DNA of 64,000 bases, from positions 13,078,686 to 13,142,685 of the forward strand of contig NC_049909.1 in the NCBI RefSeq assembly GCF_001411555.2, in the 5' to 3' direction. A program made the position numbers and the translations under genes. Each line of letters starts with the position of its first letter. Positions within the stretch are counted from its first letter, which is position 1. The notes beneath the pieces were generated by a model. It did no database searches. It was not told where the DNA came from and worked only from the letters and a program-made list of their open reading frames with translations. Below are positions 31,494 through 43,420 of this stretch, piece by piece. The DNA is from Juglans regia. Its lineage: Eukaryota; Streptophyta; Magnoliopsida; Fagales; Juglandaceae.

Positions 31494-32180
31494 TATATAT
31501 ATATTAGTTTTCACGGAAGATATTAGGCAAAATCACATCAATAGAGCCAATGTCTTGATCTAATTTGGGGTTTCAACTTAATTTGTTTTCTATTGGAGAT
31601 GATGACCCATTATATGGCTGTTTGCGCAACTAGTAAGCAAATTTCACACTAGGGCTGATATTCGTGTTCGTCGGTCAAATTTGTAAGTAAGGTTCGTGAC
31701 GTTTTGATCAAACACGTACGACTCTTTGACTATATGGCTAAATTGTATTGCTCGATCTCTGTTTAATTAATCCAATCAAATTTCTCAGTTTTGACATAAT
31801 TCATTAAATAAACAAGTAGTATCATTTCATCTAACATGTCTTGCATGTTCAATAAACTAATTATGCTTGATTGACTCGAATACGACCTATTTAACATAAC
31901 TCTCAAAAGAGTGGGAAGTGATGCCCAGTGCCCACTATGAGTGCCTCTATCTTACAATATTATTTAATTATTAAATGATTATTAGTTTGAATATATAAGT
32001 TTAAAATAATTTGAGATATTATATTAATAAATGATAGACAATTTGGAATTTCCAAATTAATCATGTTCTAAAACTGAATTAAAGTCTAAAGTTTTTTCTT
32101 GCATTGCATGGGTGCGCAACTAGCTAGCTTATTTTCAAAAGGGAAATGATGCATCTATTGATGCATATATCTCTGATTCC
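31494..32180. other. Flank between Helitron and LINE; third copy of the duplicated block
   Basis: 31497-31640 (TTTTCACGGAAGATATTAGG...TATTGGAGATGATGACCC) aligns with 19785-19930 and 21955-22075. The remainder is AT-rich with no gene. Confidence 0.6.
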
Positions 32181-32252
32181 CTTTTCTTTTTTTTTACTTT
32201 TTTTTTTTTTTCTAATCAAGCATATTATAAATAATAATAGAAAAACAAGAGT

Positions 32253-35200
32253 TTAAGGTGGATCTTTTCCACTGTCGATATACAAAAAACAGCTAGGAAT
32301 AATATCTAAAGGTATGCTTCCAAATACAAGATTTGTAGCTGCCCATTGCGCCACCGAGTGTGCGCATCGATTTTGAAATCGATGTATCTTGGTAAATTTC
32401 CAGTCCTGGTGAAATTGGGAGATGTGAAGGATGTCGCCAATAATAGTTCAAATGTTCCAGAAAGGAGTCGAATCTGGATTCGCAATAGATGTAAATATTG
32501 ACTGAGCATCCCCTTCTATTATTGCACTATTTTGATTGGAAGCCATTTTGGATGCTAACAAAGCTGCCAATGCTTCTGCGACAAGAGGATTAGTGGTTTG
32601 GAATTGTTCCGTTTTGATTCCCAGGATATCTCCTCTATGATTTCTTTGTATTACTGAGCCTACTGAGAAATGATCCCTCACTGCTGCATCAAACAAGAAG
32701 CTTTGATAATTTAATGGAGGGGATTTCCATTCTTCTTGTTTGCTTTGTTGACTCTTTTTTGTTTTCCAGGCTACTTTATAAACTTCAAAAGTGTGTTGAA
32801 GCTGGATCTTTGCATCTGGAAATGATAGAGAAGTGTGATTGTGGACTATATCATTTCTCTTTCTCCAAATAAAATCTAACATTATGACTACAAATAGCTG
32901 GAAATGATGCTTTTCTTCCGATATAAGGCCCAATTCTTTATCTGGGTAGATGATCATCTGAATCCAATCTGATATGGAATTTATAGGCAATCTAGCAAGA
33001 TTTAAAGGCCAGTTGCTCTGTTGCCATAAGATTCTGATGACAGGACATTGTATAAAAAGATGCAGTAAAGTCTCTTTCTCTTGATTGCAAAGTGGACACT
33101 CTTCAGAATCTTGTTGAGTGATGAATTCACCAATTCGTGATTTGGTAGGGAGAATATTCCAGAGAAGTTTCCACAACATCAATTTATGGCGATCATGAAT
33201 TTTAAGGCTCCACAAAGGCTTGAAGAGTGATATAGAGAAGCTAGGTTGAACTAAACCATGATTCTGCAAAGATGCATGATAAGCTGTTTTGACAGAGTAT
33301 TTTCCATTGTGACTGAGAGCCCATACAGCTTTGTCTTGCTCAGACGATCTTACCGAAAGAGGGATTTTTATAATTTCTGATATGTTTTCTTGATCAAACA
33401 GGTTTTGTAATTTTGGTACATCCCAACTCCTAGGATTATTAATAATGAGATCTGAAACTGTAAAGTTTGGGTAATCAATAGACATACATTGTAATTGCTG
33501 TGGCTTGAAATTAGTCAGTGAAGGAATCCATGGATCTGACCAGATATTAATAGATTCTCCACTATAGATTTGGAAACAACGACCTTGATGAAGCAATTCT
33601 CTTGTTTTAAGTAATCCCTTCCACATGCATGAGTCAGTTGTTTTTTGTGTCGCCTCCCAGAAAGTAGTGTTCTTTAGATACTTAGCAGAAAGAATGGAAT
33701 ACCACAAACCATTTGAAGGGCCACTTAACTCCCAACCTGTTTTGGCAAGCATTGCTTGATTCATCCTTTCCATTAATCTGATACCCAGTCCACCTTCCTT
33801 TTTTGGTAAGCAGATAGATTTCCAGGACTTTAAGGTCATATGATGAGTTTTATCCTTTGAGAAACCCCACCAAAAGTTCTTAAATGATTGATCAAGTGAT
33901 TTGCAGACTGATTTTGGTAACTGAAAGGAGGTCATGTGATATGTTGGTATCGAGCTTACAACAGACTTGATTAGCATTGTTCTACCTGCCTGAGCCAGTA
34001 GTTTGGATTTCCATCCTTCCAATTTTTCCCCCACTCTCGCTAGCATAACACTATAATTTTCTTTTTTGTTTCTATTGAAGGAAGTTGGCAATCCCAGATA
34101 TTTCATTCTTGCCGATGCAGATTTAAAAGGTAACCATTGGGAAATAGTGGACTTTGTTGCTTGGCTTGTATTTCTGGTGATGAACATTGAAGACTTGCTC
34201 ATGTTTATCTTCTGACCTGACCAACCTTGGTATTTTGTCAAACACTCTGATAAGTTTTTTGCATTTTTTTCCGTGGCTTTTGTGAAGATAATAGTATCAT
34301 CTGCAAAAAGTAAATGAGATACAGCTGGACTGTTTCTACTGATTTGAACCCCTTCGAGTTTCTGTTGAGCTTCAGCCTTCAGTAAGATTCTTGAAAGAGC
34401 TTCTGTGACCAGAGTAAAAAGAAAAGGTGATAATGGATCTCCTTGCCTTATACTTCTTTGTGATTTGAAAAAACCTCTTGGTGAACCATTAATGAGAATG
34501 GAGAAAGATACTGTAGATATGCATGTCTTTATCAATTTTATCCACTTTTGACTGAATCCCAAATTCTTCATCACTGTGTAGAGAAATTCCCATTCAACTT
34601 GGTCAAATGCTTTTTCCATGTCCAGCTTAATAGCCATCAAACCTTTCTTCCCTGATTTTCTTTTGAGATGATGGAAAAGTTCATGAGCTATAATAGTATT
34701 TTCCTTGATGTTTCTGCCTGGAACAAATGCTGTTTGGAGTGGTGATATGATTTTTGGGAGTAGAACTTTGAGATGGTTTGCCAGAATTTTGGTTATGATC
34801 TTGTAGCTGACATTCGTAAGGCTAATGGGATGATATTGAGATGGACTATTTGGACTATAAGTCTTTGGGATAAGAGCAATGTTGGTATGGTTAATCTGCT
34901 TTAGAAGTTGACCACTACTAAAGAAATTCTGCACTGCTAGTATGACTTCTATTTTAACAATGTTCCAGTAGTGCTTGTAGAAAAGGGCTGTCATTCCATC
35001 TGGTCCTGGAGCTTTGTTACTAGGAATCTGCATTAAAGCTTCATATATTTCCTTTTCCTCTGGTATGGCAGTTAAGGAATCATTCTCTATGTCCGAGATT
35101 TGTTTGTCAAAGAGATTATCCAATTGTTCAGGGAATATTGGATTTGAAGAGGAATATATAGAGCTGAAATGATTAATAAAAGCAGATTCTATCACAAGAG

Positions 35201-36359
35201 GATCCATAGACCAAATACCTGGTCCCAGTTTGATTGTTTCAATTGCATTCCTTCTTCGACGAATTGTTGTTGTCAAGTGATAAAATTTGGTATTGAGATC
35301 CGTTGAAGTTAACCAAGTAAGTCTGGATTTTTGTTTCCATAAGATTTCTTCATATTCGCGTTGCTTGTGCAGTCTATGTTGCAAGAATCTTTCTTTTTCT
35401 TGGTTTGAAGGAGTCATAAGATTGCCTTGTATCTCGAGAAGTTCCGTTTCAATCTGAAGGATATTGTGATTGATCCTGCCGAAGTGACTTTTGTTCCACA
35501 TTTTGAGTGCTTCTTTTGTAGATTTGATTTTCATGCATAAGATATAGGATGGATTGCCCAAGTGTGGTTTCTTCCATGCTTCACTGATTATTTGGTGGCT
35601 CAGAGGTTCATGTGTCCAGAATTCTTCAAACTTGAATGATGGAGCTTGACGAATGAGAGTTGTTGTTTGCAATAAGATTGGATGATGGTCCGATGCTGAT
35701 GATGCCAAGTGCTGTAATGTTGCATCTGAGAAAAGTAATCTCCATTCTTGATTAGCAATGGATCTGTCTAATCTTTCTCTTATAAGTGCATTCCCTTGTC
35801 TATTATTGATCCAAGTAAATTTCGGACCCATATAACCAATATCAATCGGGCTATTTCTGTCCATAAAGGCTTTGAGACCCCGATTTGGGTTGAAAGGAAC
35901 AGGTCTACCTCCATATTTCTCAGACTGATTGGTAATATCATTAAAATCACCCATACAAACCCAGGGCCCAGGGAAAGCTTGAGATAATGAATCTAAGTGA
36001 TTCCAAAAATTAGCTTTGTTAATCCACTGGGCTGGAGCATAAACAAAAGTGAGTAACCAAGGTTGGTGTGGGGGATCAGAGTAAACTAAAACAGAAATTG
36101 CATTACTATTAATATTTACAGGCTCAATTTCTACACCCGGACGCCACAAAAGAAGAAGGCCCCCTTTTTTACAAACAGCAGGATTACAAACAAAATGATG
36201 GAAACCTAGACTATGAACAATATATATGGTGTTATCATCAACCACCAAAGTTTCCGACAAAAAAACTACATCCGGGTTATATATCCTAATATTGGCCCTG
36301 AGGTTTCTGATTGCTTTAGGGCGGGCTAATCCCCTACAATTCCAAACTAATGTCTTCAC
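32253..36359 (-). pseudogene. LINE C ORF2: endonuclease / reverse transcriptase / zf-RVT / RNase H, one stop
   Basis: The frame runs 1303 codons to a TGA at 32450-32448 and then continues in the same frame for about 65 codons to TAA at 32255-32253, so a single nonsense change truncates it. Domains: apurinic endonuclease from residue 1 (TLVWNCRGLARPKAIRNL; GDFNDI; SDHHPI); reverse transcriptase with PGPDGMTALFYKHYW, LDMEKAFDQVEW and FADDT near residue 686; zf-RVT with CPLCNQEKETLLHLFIQCPV; and RNase H from about 1218 (FDAAV, EALAALLA, EGDAQS), whose last third lies after the stop. The first codon is GTG where L1 elements use ATG. Confidence 0.9.
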
Positions 36360-38370
36360 TTAGCTTGTGGAGGCATTTTTAAGCTTGCCTCAGAAGCTGT
36401 TTTGGATTTTCCTTGGGATGGTGGTCGGCTGTAGGAATTAAGTTTTGATTTCCCTTTATGCTTTTTCTCTTTACCAAAAATACCAGTATGCATATCTAAG
36501 AGTGCTTGAGCCATTGATGTATCTTCTGGATTCGAATGGGCTATCTGGTCTTTTTTCTCTATTTTGATGAGTCTTTGAGATTTCCTCTGAGGTGCTTCTG
36601 AAAGTTCAACCAACTGGTGCCTTTTGAGAGATGGAGTAATCAATTGAAAATCCATTGGAGAGATAGATTGGTCTTCAATAATCACTGGTTGATGGCTTGT
36701 CTCTATGGATTGATCGGAATTGCCTGGGCCATACGCAGCATCCGGAAGGCTTGTGTACTGGCTGTGTCTTGGTATAGGCTTGGCTGGCTTATTAGGCTTA
36801 AGAACATGCTTGACTGAAGACGAAAAGGGGCCAGCGGTTGCTGAAATTTCCTGAGCTTGAAAGTCTGACTTTTGCGTAATATGGGCGGTAAAATGGCCGA
36901 TAGTCGAGGCTACAGATTTCTGCTGGATGGACTCATGGATTACGGTATTATATGGGCTTGCATTGGATGGATCCATGAATAATGGCCGGGTTTCAATATC
37001 TTTAAAATCAACACTGTGGGCTTGATGGATACCCAGCCCGATATCTGATCCAATCACTCCGGATGTCTGCTGATGCTGAAAAGTCTTCATTGCTTTATTA
37101 ATTGTCTTCCATTGTGTCTTCCAGGGGCTGATTTGATCTGACGCCGCATTAAATGATGAGAAAACAAAATGAGGATCGGTTGGTGGAATTAAATCTTCTT
37201 GCTCAATCGGCGCTGCTGTACTTGAAGATAAGAGGGATATTTTACCGAGACTTGTATTGAAGCTGCAGGGTGCGATGGTTGGTCGAACAGTGATCACATT
37301 TAAATTTGTAGGTGAGAGTATTAATTGTGACTGATCACTGTAACTAAACAGTGCTTGAGGATCTGTTGGGGTTGTTCCTTTCTCAAGTTCATTTGGCCTT
37401 TGATGAGTTGAAGGAGAATGGAGGAACTGCATCTCATCCGATATTTTTTCTGCATTTTTCCAATATGAACACTGGTAATATTACTTTGCCCACCCAAAGT
37501 TATTTCATAATTTTTCCTTGGAGAAATAACTTGCTTTCCTTTACTGTAATCATCTGCACTTGAAACCGGAGTACGAAATTGTTCGAAGTGATCTGTTGCT
37601 TCCTGTTGCCCACTATCTGTTTGTTGGTTTAACTGAACACTTTCTGGGATGTTGTTGAACTCAGCTCGAAGCCAAGGGCCATATGATAGTCTTGTAGGAG
37701 GAGAGCTTAGATATCCACAAAATATTTGAGAATGTCCTAGTCTTCCACAAGCATAACAAATGTCTGATAATTTTTCATATTTAAATGCGACCCATACTTC
37801 ATGGTTCTCAACTCTCGGCATCATGAAACCTTGCTTGAGTGGCTTAGTGATATCAATCTCCACTTTAATACGAATATATTTTCTGAAAGCTAATCCATAA
37901 AGAGGATCTACTTCCACTTTGATCAGAGAACCGAGAGCTTTTCCAATTTCAATTGCATTTTCAAGAGTTATATGATCTAGAGGTAAACCATGAATTTGCA
38001 CATTGAAAATAGCAAAGTTTAAGCTGATTTCTTGAAGGGTAGCTCCTAATGGCCAAGGTTTCAGAATAAGCAAGTGCCCTTTAAAATTCCAAGGGACCTG
38101 ATTTAGCACTCTAAGTTTATCTTGAATGGATCTAAAGGTGAAAATAAACTTGTTGATCTCCAAATCCTCAATGAGGAAATTTTTTATGAAGTTCCAGGAG
38201 GCCTTTATACTAGAATGTATTGCAAATTTATTCAGAGGCCGATCAGCTACTAACCTTCCTATCAGGATTTTGTCTGAATTTGCTTTTGCAGTTTCTGGAG
38301 CTGGATGAAGATTCATATCATTCCATGAGAGAGCTTCCGTTTGTGAGATTAGAGATTCCATGTCCATCAT
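36356..38370 (-). pseudogene. LINE C ORF1: RNA-binding (DUF4283, CCHC), one frameshift
   Basis: Residues about 35-180 match the DUF4283-type domain (ILIGRLVADRPLNKFAI, VPWNFKGHLLILKPW). A CCHC zinc knuckle CYACGRLGHSQIFC spans residues 205-218. The frame breaks near 37459-37455 in an A-run (plus-strand TTTTT), where one base appears lost, and continues in the next frame (ISDEMQFLHSPSTHQRPN..) to a TGA at 36358-36356. That stop overlaps the ORF2 first codon as GTGA. Nucleic-acid chaperone/RNP role by family knowledge. Confidence 0.88.
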
Positions 38371-38530
38371 AAAACTTGCTTGGGATGAGAGATGCGATGA
38401 GTGTAAGGGAATGATAGTATGAGTATCTAAGCAACAATAAGTGCAGAAATATTATCCACCTCCTAGATAGAGAAGCTCTAACTTCTCTCTAGCCGGCCTT
38501 TTTGAATTTAAGAGAATGGCTTTTCTTTTT

Positions 38531-39168
38531 CTTTTTTTTTTCTTTTTTTTTTCTTTTTTTTTTTTTTACTTAATTGTTAAGAAAATATTTTTAAATATTT
38601 GGAGCTTTCCTCCTTTAGGTGACATCATCCGTGTCTCATTATACTATCATTAAATGAAAATTAATTCTTGAAAACCATATAATCAACTTTTCAATTTTAT
38701 TAAATAATAATGAAACAATATAAGCCTTTAAGTGAAACTTATTGAATAAAATATATATGTATTTAAATTAGTAGTTTTATTTAAAACTAGACATGTTAAA
38801 TATAAATAACATATTTAATTACACTAATCATTTTTTTTTCAAATTAGTAGTCTTTTAATTTTAATTTTTTTTGGTTTTATCAATCTTATGTATTTTTTTT
38901 AATAAAAAAAGAACTAGGTATTTTTAATTTTGTACCAAAAGAGTTGGCAAAATGTTGTTGAATTTTAAACGAAGTAAAAGAGAAAAATAGTGACAAAAGA
39001 TTAACGGGGAAGACAACAAAACTCTCTTTTAATCGAAGATGGGGGTGGAACAGGCAAAAGAGAGAGCTAGCAATGGGGATGGAACTAGGAAGTGTTCTAT
39101 GTTCAATATGAACATAAAAATAAAAAAGATTTGGTGCACATTATAATTATATATATATATATATATAT
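38531..39168. other. AT-rich intergenic, T-rich tract at 38520-38567
   Basis: No coding signal. A pyrimidine tract follows the LINE 5' end. A (TA)n run at 39147-39168 directly precedes the P450 fragment. Confidence 0.6.
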
Positions 39169-39260
39169 GCTTGAGATTCAAAAGGATCACGTTGCTGGAA
39201 TTGCCATGGAAAGATCAAATTAAGTGCTTTTACTATACTCTTGGTGGTCTCTCTCTTTCT
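39169..39260 (+). pseudogene. P450 fragment (end of exon 1 and intron start)
   Basis: It reads LEIQKDHVAGIAM then degrades, followed by a CT-rich stretch. This matches the last codons of exon 1 in the intact P450s ([21 protein letters not shown]) including the pyrimidine-rich intron start. Only about 90 bp survive. Confidence 0.7.
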
Positions 39261-39775
39261 CTGAAACAGTTGAGCAAGAAGATTCTTAGGCTTAATACAG
39301 CAAAGGACATGAAATAAATAGAGTCCTGCTACACCCACAGAGGGAGTAGCTCCGGCCATCGACAAATTCTTTTGAGAAGGCCATTTAGCTTTTGTTTCGT
39401 ATAATTTTTTTATATCCTTAAATATTTAAAAAACAAATTCACTATATTTTTAAAAAATATTTTTTTAATCATTTAAGTAAAAAAATAAAAAACCTGTCAG
39501 GACCCACTGTTGGGACAAATCCTCGGTAGGTTTAGTGTTTTCCAAGGAAAAGTTAATTTTTGGGCAGTTTTGTGGTTAAATCTTACCAAGAAAACCACTG
39601 ACATGTATGGCTGAGAACTATCTTCATTACTATCCTCTCACAGAAACAATCAATACCACAAAATAGAACACCGTAGACTCGGGGAAGTGAAAATATCACT
39701 AAGATCAGTGGGATATTTCTTTGAAATCAAGTGCAAGCCGCACAATCTGTCATGAAATACCACACGCAAGTCAGG

Positions 39776-39820
<45 letters not shown>

Positions 39821-39866
39821 TATATATGGATGATAATTAATCCTACACTCACTCATCATAACTCCA

Positions 39867-39956
39867 ATGGCTTCTCTTAAAGGCCGGCTAAAGGAAAACT
39901 TCCAACCCTTCTTACTCTTTGCTTCCATCCTTCTTGTGATGTTCTTGAAGGAAAAG
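39867..39956 (+). pseudogene. Possible P450 N-terminal membrane anchor fragment
   Basis: An ATG opens MASLKGRLKENFQPFLLFAS followed by ILLVMFLK, a charged start then a hydrophobic helix as in plant P450 anchors. The frame ends in repeat DNA. It may be the lost 5' end of the P450 pseudogene at 45.3 kb. 39261-39866 upstream holds (TA)n at 39778-39806, (CA)n to 39821 and nothing else recognisable. Confidence 0.3.
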
Positions 39957-40093
39957 TCCAGAAGAATGACTAAGAGTATTTCAGATGATTTGAAATTATC
40001 TGTGAATAGTAATGAGTTAAGATATTTAAGTGGATTTTGTGGCCGGTCCCATTAAAATATATTTGGATGTATGAAGTAGGTTGATATATGTTT

Positions 40094-40588
40094 TATTGAA
40101 GACCAACTCTTGCCAGATTCAAAGGATGCTGACTCACTTGCTAAAGTTGTTCCTATCACGTAGGAGTAGGACGTGAGATCCTGCGATCAAGTTATTGAAC
40201 TTTAAATATTGTAGTTATCTCATATAAACAAATATTTGACTTTTGAATACTTGTTGAGAGCCTAACGGTAGCTATGAATAAGGCTCTCTGTTAACAAGTG
40301 ATGTATAAAAACAAGCCTATGTACATGATCAAGGATATTGTAGAAAACACGTTTTACATATTGCCTCGATCATATTTCTCTATATGGTATCAGAGCAGGT
40401 TAACCTATGATCGATGATGGGCTCCTGCAACCTACCCACGATGATGGTACCGGGAATACTAGTCCACATGTGAGGGGACGTGTTGAGAAGTCCCACGCAG
40501 CTTAGAAACAAACTCATCTTGGTATTTATAAGTTGTTACCTCACTTCTTCTATTAGGCCTTTTATGAGGAGAAATGAGTGTCTCTACA
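40094..40588 (+). repeat. copia 5' LTR (495 bp)
   Basis: Starts TATTGAAGACCAACTCTTGC and ends GTGTCTCTACA. The TATT start, in both LTRs, departs from the usual TG. Confidence 0.9.
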
Positions 40589-40624
40589 TGGTATCAGATA
40601 TAGCCATTTGACCTATGTCCTTCC

Positions 40625-42668
40625 ATGTCCTCTCCTTCCTCAACTATGTCAAACCACTCTTCCCCTGTTTCTTCCTCTCTTATAACCCCTCCAACCATTA
40701 ATGTCACCAAACTTTCCCGTGATAATTACCATGTTTGAAAAACTCAACTCATTCCGTGGCCAAGGTCTTTTCGGTTATCTTGATGGCACCGCCACAATAC
40801 CTCCTACGGAAATTGCTGTTACCAACTCCGAATCTCATACCACTTCATTTATCCCTAACACTCTCTATGATCACTGGCTAAGGCAAGACGCTATTGTTCT
40901 TGTTGTCCTTTTCTCTGCAATTACTGAAACAATCTTAGTTCAAGTTGTTTCCCACACAACCTCTGCTAAAGTTTGGCAAGCACTTGAAACATCCTTCTCT
41001 TCTCAGTCACGGGCCCGTATCATTTAGATGCGTACTGATCTTGCTAATGCTCGCAAATGTGCCCTTTCTGCTAGTGATTATTTTATGCAAATTAAATGCT
41101 ACACTGATGAACTAGCCATTGCTGGGCACTCACTTAGATGTGACAAAATCATCACCTACCTTGTTGGTCTCGATCATGATTATGACCCCTTTGTTACTAC
41201 TATTTCTGTGCGCAAAGACCCTGCTACGCTGGAGGAAGTTTACTTTCTTCTTCTCATTACAAAGTCCTGTCTGTCCCACAACAATCCACCAATGTCACAA
41301 GCATCTATCAATGTTGCTACACGATAGACTTCACAACATTTTTCCTGTGGTCGTGGTAGATATTGTGGCAGGGGGAGAGGTTTTCGTGGGGGTTCTCAGC
41401 ATTTTTCATCTTCTGGTCGTGGTCCATCCACTCGAGATACTGTAATTTGTCAAGTATGTGGTAAACAGGGCCACACAGCGAATAAATATTTTCACAGGTT
41501 TGATATTACCTACTCTGCGAATTCTGACCAGCGCAATCCCTTGGCCTTCGTTGCCTCTAGCTCCTCACAATCTGAACTCAATTGGCACCTTGACACTGGT
41601 GCCACCCATCACCTAACCAACGATATCGCCACCTCAATCTAAGGAGTGAAGATTATGGTGATACTGATCGAATTCATGTAGGCAATGGTGAAAGTTTGCA
41701 AATCTCCCAAATTTGTTTTTCTTCCATTTCTAATTCTACCAAACCATTTATCTTAAATCAAGTTCTGTTTGTTCCTGAAATTCAAAAAAATCTAATTTTT
41801 GTCAAACAGTTTTGTAAAGACAATAATGTTTATTTTGTTGATGTCAAGGATTACTTGGGGAGACTCTTTCATCGCAGAATATTTAGAGATGGATTATATT
41901 CCTTCTCTAGCTCTGCCCAATCCATTCATCCTCGCTGTTTTTCTGCCGTTCGTGCTTCATACCAGCTGTGGCATCAACAACTCGGCCATGCGTCTACTCC
42001 CGTCGTCAACAAAGCTGTGTCTAATTTCACTCTTCCTCATTGCAATAAAATAATTCTAGTATGCTCCAACATGCGAAGAGTTGTTCTCTACCGCTTCGTT
42101 CAAATCATCATTCATCCAAGTTCCCTCTTGATTTAATTTATAGTGATGTATGGGGGCCATCATCAATTCTTTACAACTTTGGCTGCCGTTATTATGTCTC
42201 CTTTATAGATGATTGCACAAAATTTGTATGGCTCTTTCCACTCAAATTAAAATCCATTATAGAGAATATTTTTCTTCAGTTTCAGTCTTATGATGAACGC
42301 ATGTTTGAGAGAAAAATCAAAATGTTTCAATCTGATTGGAGCGGTGAGTTCCGCAAATTAACAAATCACTTCAAAAACACTGGTATTCAACATCGTATCG
42401 CTTGTCCACATACTCATAAAAAAAATGGGTGCGATGGAACGGCGCCATAAACAAACTGTTGAGGTTGGTTTATCCCTACTCTCTCATTCACATCTACCCC
42501 AACAATTTTGGGAAGATGCATTTCTTACAGCCACTTACTTGATAAATAGGTTACATACGCTTATCTTACAAAATAAATCACCTTATCAATTTGTCTATCA
42601 CAATAAACCCAACTGTCAATTTCTTAAAGCCTTCAGTGTCCAAGATCTTCCCCTGCAATTGAGGGGGC
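40625..42668 (+). pseudogene. copia gag-protease-integrase remnant
   Basis: Gag starts at the ATG at 40625 (a TGA replaces Trp in NYHVW near 40735) and continues with TTSAKVWQALETSFSS and LRCDKIITYLVGLDHDYDP. The zinc knuckle at 41448-41489 reads CQVCGKQGHTANKY, so its last Cys is Tyr. Protease has HLDTGATHHL (DTG at 41592-41600). GAG-pre-integrase has LWHQQLGHAS. Integrase has DVWGPS and FQSDWSGEF (usually SDNGGEF), then a frame change into MERRHKQTVEVGLSLLSHSH. Multiple stops; inactive. Confidence 0.88.
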
Positions 42669-42669
42669 G

Positions 42670-43164
42670 TATTGAAAACCAACTCTTGCCAGATTCAAAG
42701 GATGCTGACTCACTTGCTGAAGTTGTTCCTATCACGTAGGAGTAAGATGTGGGATCCTGCGATCAAGTGATTGAACTTTAAATATTGTAGTTATCTCATG
42801 TAAACAAATATTTGATTTTTGAATACTTGTTGAGAGCCTAACGGTAGCTATGAATAAGGCTCTCTATTAACAAGTGATGTATAAAAACAAGCCTATGTAC
42901 ACGATCAAGGATATTGCAGAAAACACGTTTTACATATTGCCTCCATCATATTTCTCTATATGGTATCAGAGCAGGTTAATCTATGGTCGATGATGGGCTC
43001 ATGCGACCTATCCAAGATGATAGTACCGAAAATATTGGCCCACACGTGAGGGGACGTGTTGAGAAGTCTCACGCAGCTTAGAAACAAACTCATCCTGGTA
43101 TTTATAAGGAGTTACTTCACTCCTCCTATTAAGCCTTTTATGGGAAGAAATGAATGTCTTTATA
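42670..43164 (+). repeat. copia 3' LTR (495 bp)
   Basis: Starts TATTGAAAACCAACTCTTGC and ends ATGTCTTTATA; same length as the 5' LTR with scattered substitutions. Confidence 0.9.
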
Positions 43165-43420
43165 TGTTTAACTTCTTTTATGAGAAGTTAAAAAAGGTAG
43201 TGGACTCCATCAGTAAATGGTTTGTTGTTGTAGTGATGGAATAATACTAATAATAAAAGTCTCTTCAATGAATAATAGTGCTGAGTTAAGATGAGAAGTG
43301 AGATTATTTCAGATGAAATAAGTTGTGTGCGTTTGGATGGAGAGTATATCCATCCATACGAAACAATCTCAAATGATTTGAGATCACCTTAGAACTCAAA
43401 CGGGCCCTCAATCTCCCTCC
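43165..43420. repeat. Right half of a GTTTGGAT-type repeat split by the copia insertion
   Basis: 43258-43414 (GAGTTAAGATGAGAAGTGAG...AACTCAAACGGGCCC) and 39966-40088 (GTGAATAGTAATGAGTTAAG..) are pieces of the same dispersed repeat type. A palindrome AACTTCTTTTATGAGAAGTT lies at 43169-43189. Confidence 0.5.

Larger units (their letters stand above)
32181..38519 (-). mobile_element. L1-type LINE C, nearly full length, RNase H-bearing
   Basis: Minus-strand order: 5' UTR (38519-38371), ORF1 (38370-36356), ORF2 (36359-32253), short 3' UTR and poly(A) (T-run at 32183-32211 on the plus strand). Both ORFs have one visible lesion each, so the copy is comparatively young. CTTTTCTTTTT at 32181-32191 and 38520-38530 is a possible target duplication, but it is low-complexity and partly merges with the tail. 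Confidence 0.9.
40094..43164 (+). mobile_element. Ty1/copia retrotransposon lacking reverse transcriptase
   Basis: The element is 3071 bp with two 495-bp LTRs (40094-40588; 42670-43164) and a perfect TGTTT duplication at 40089-40093 and 43165-43169. TGGTATCAGA at 40589 is the tRNA-Met primer-binding site, and GAGGGGGCG just before 42670 is the polypurine tract. Gag, protease and integrase remnants are present, but RT and RNase H are deleted between NKPNCQFLKAF and the conserved C-terminal LPLQLRG, so it is non-autonomous. Confidence 0.93.

Noticed and set aside
32181..32191. CTTTTCTTTTT as a certain target duplication of LINE C
   Set aside because: Low-complexity and adjoining the poly(A) tail; the match with 38520-38530 could be chance, so it was kept only as possible.
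41028..43164. Intact copia polyprotein
   Set aside because: Stops and frame changes throughout, zinc knuckle lacks its last Cys, RT and RNase H absent.
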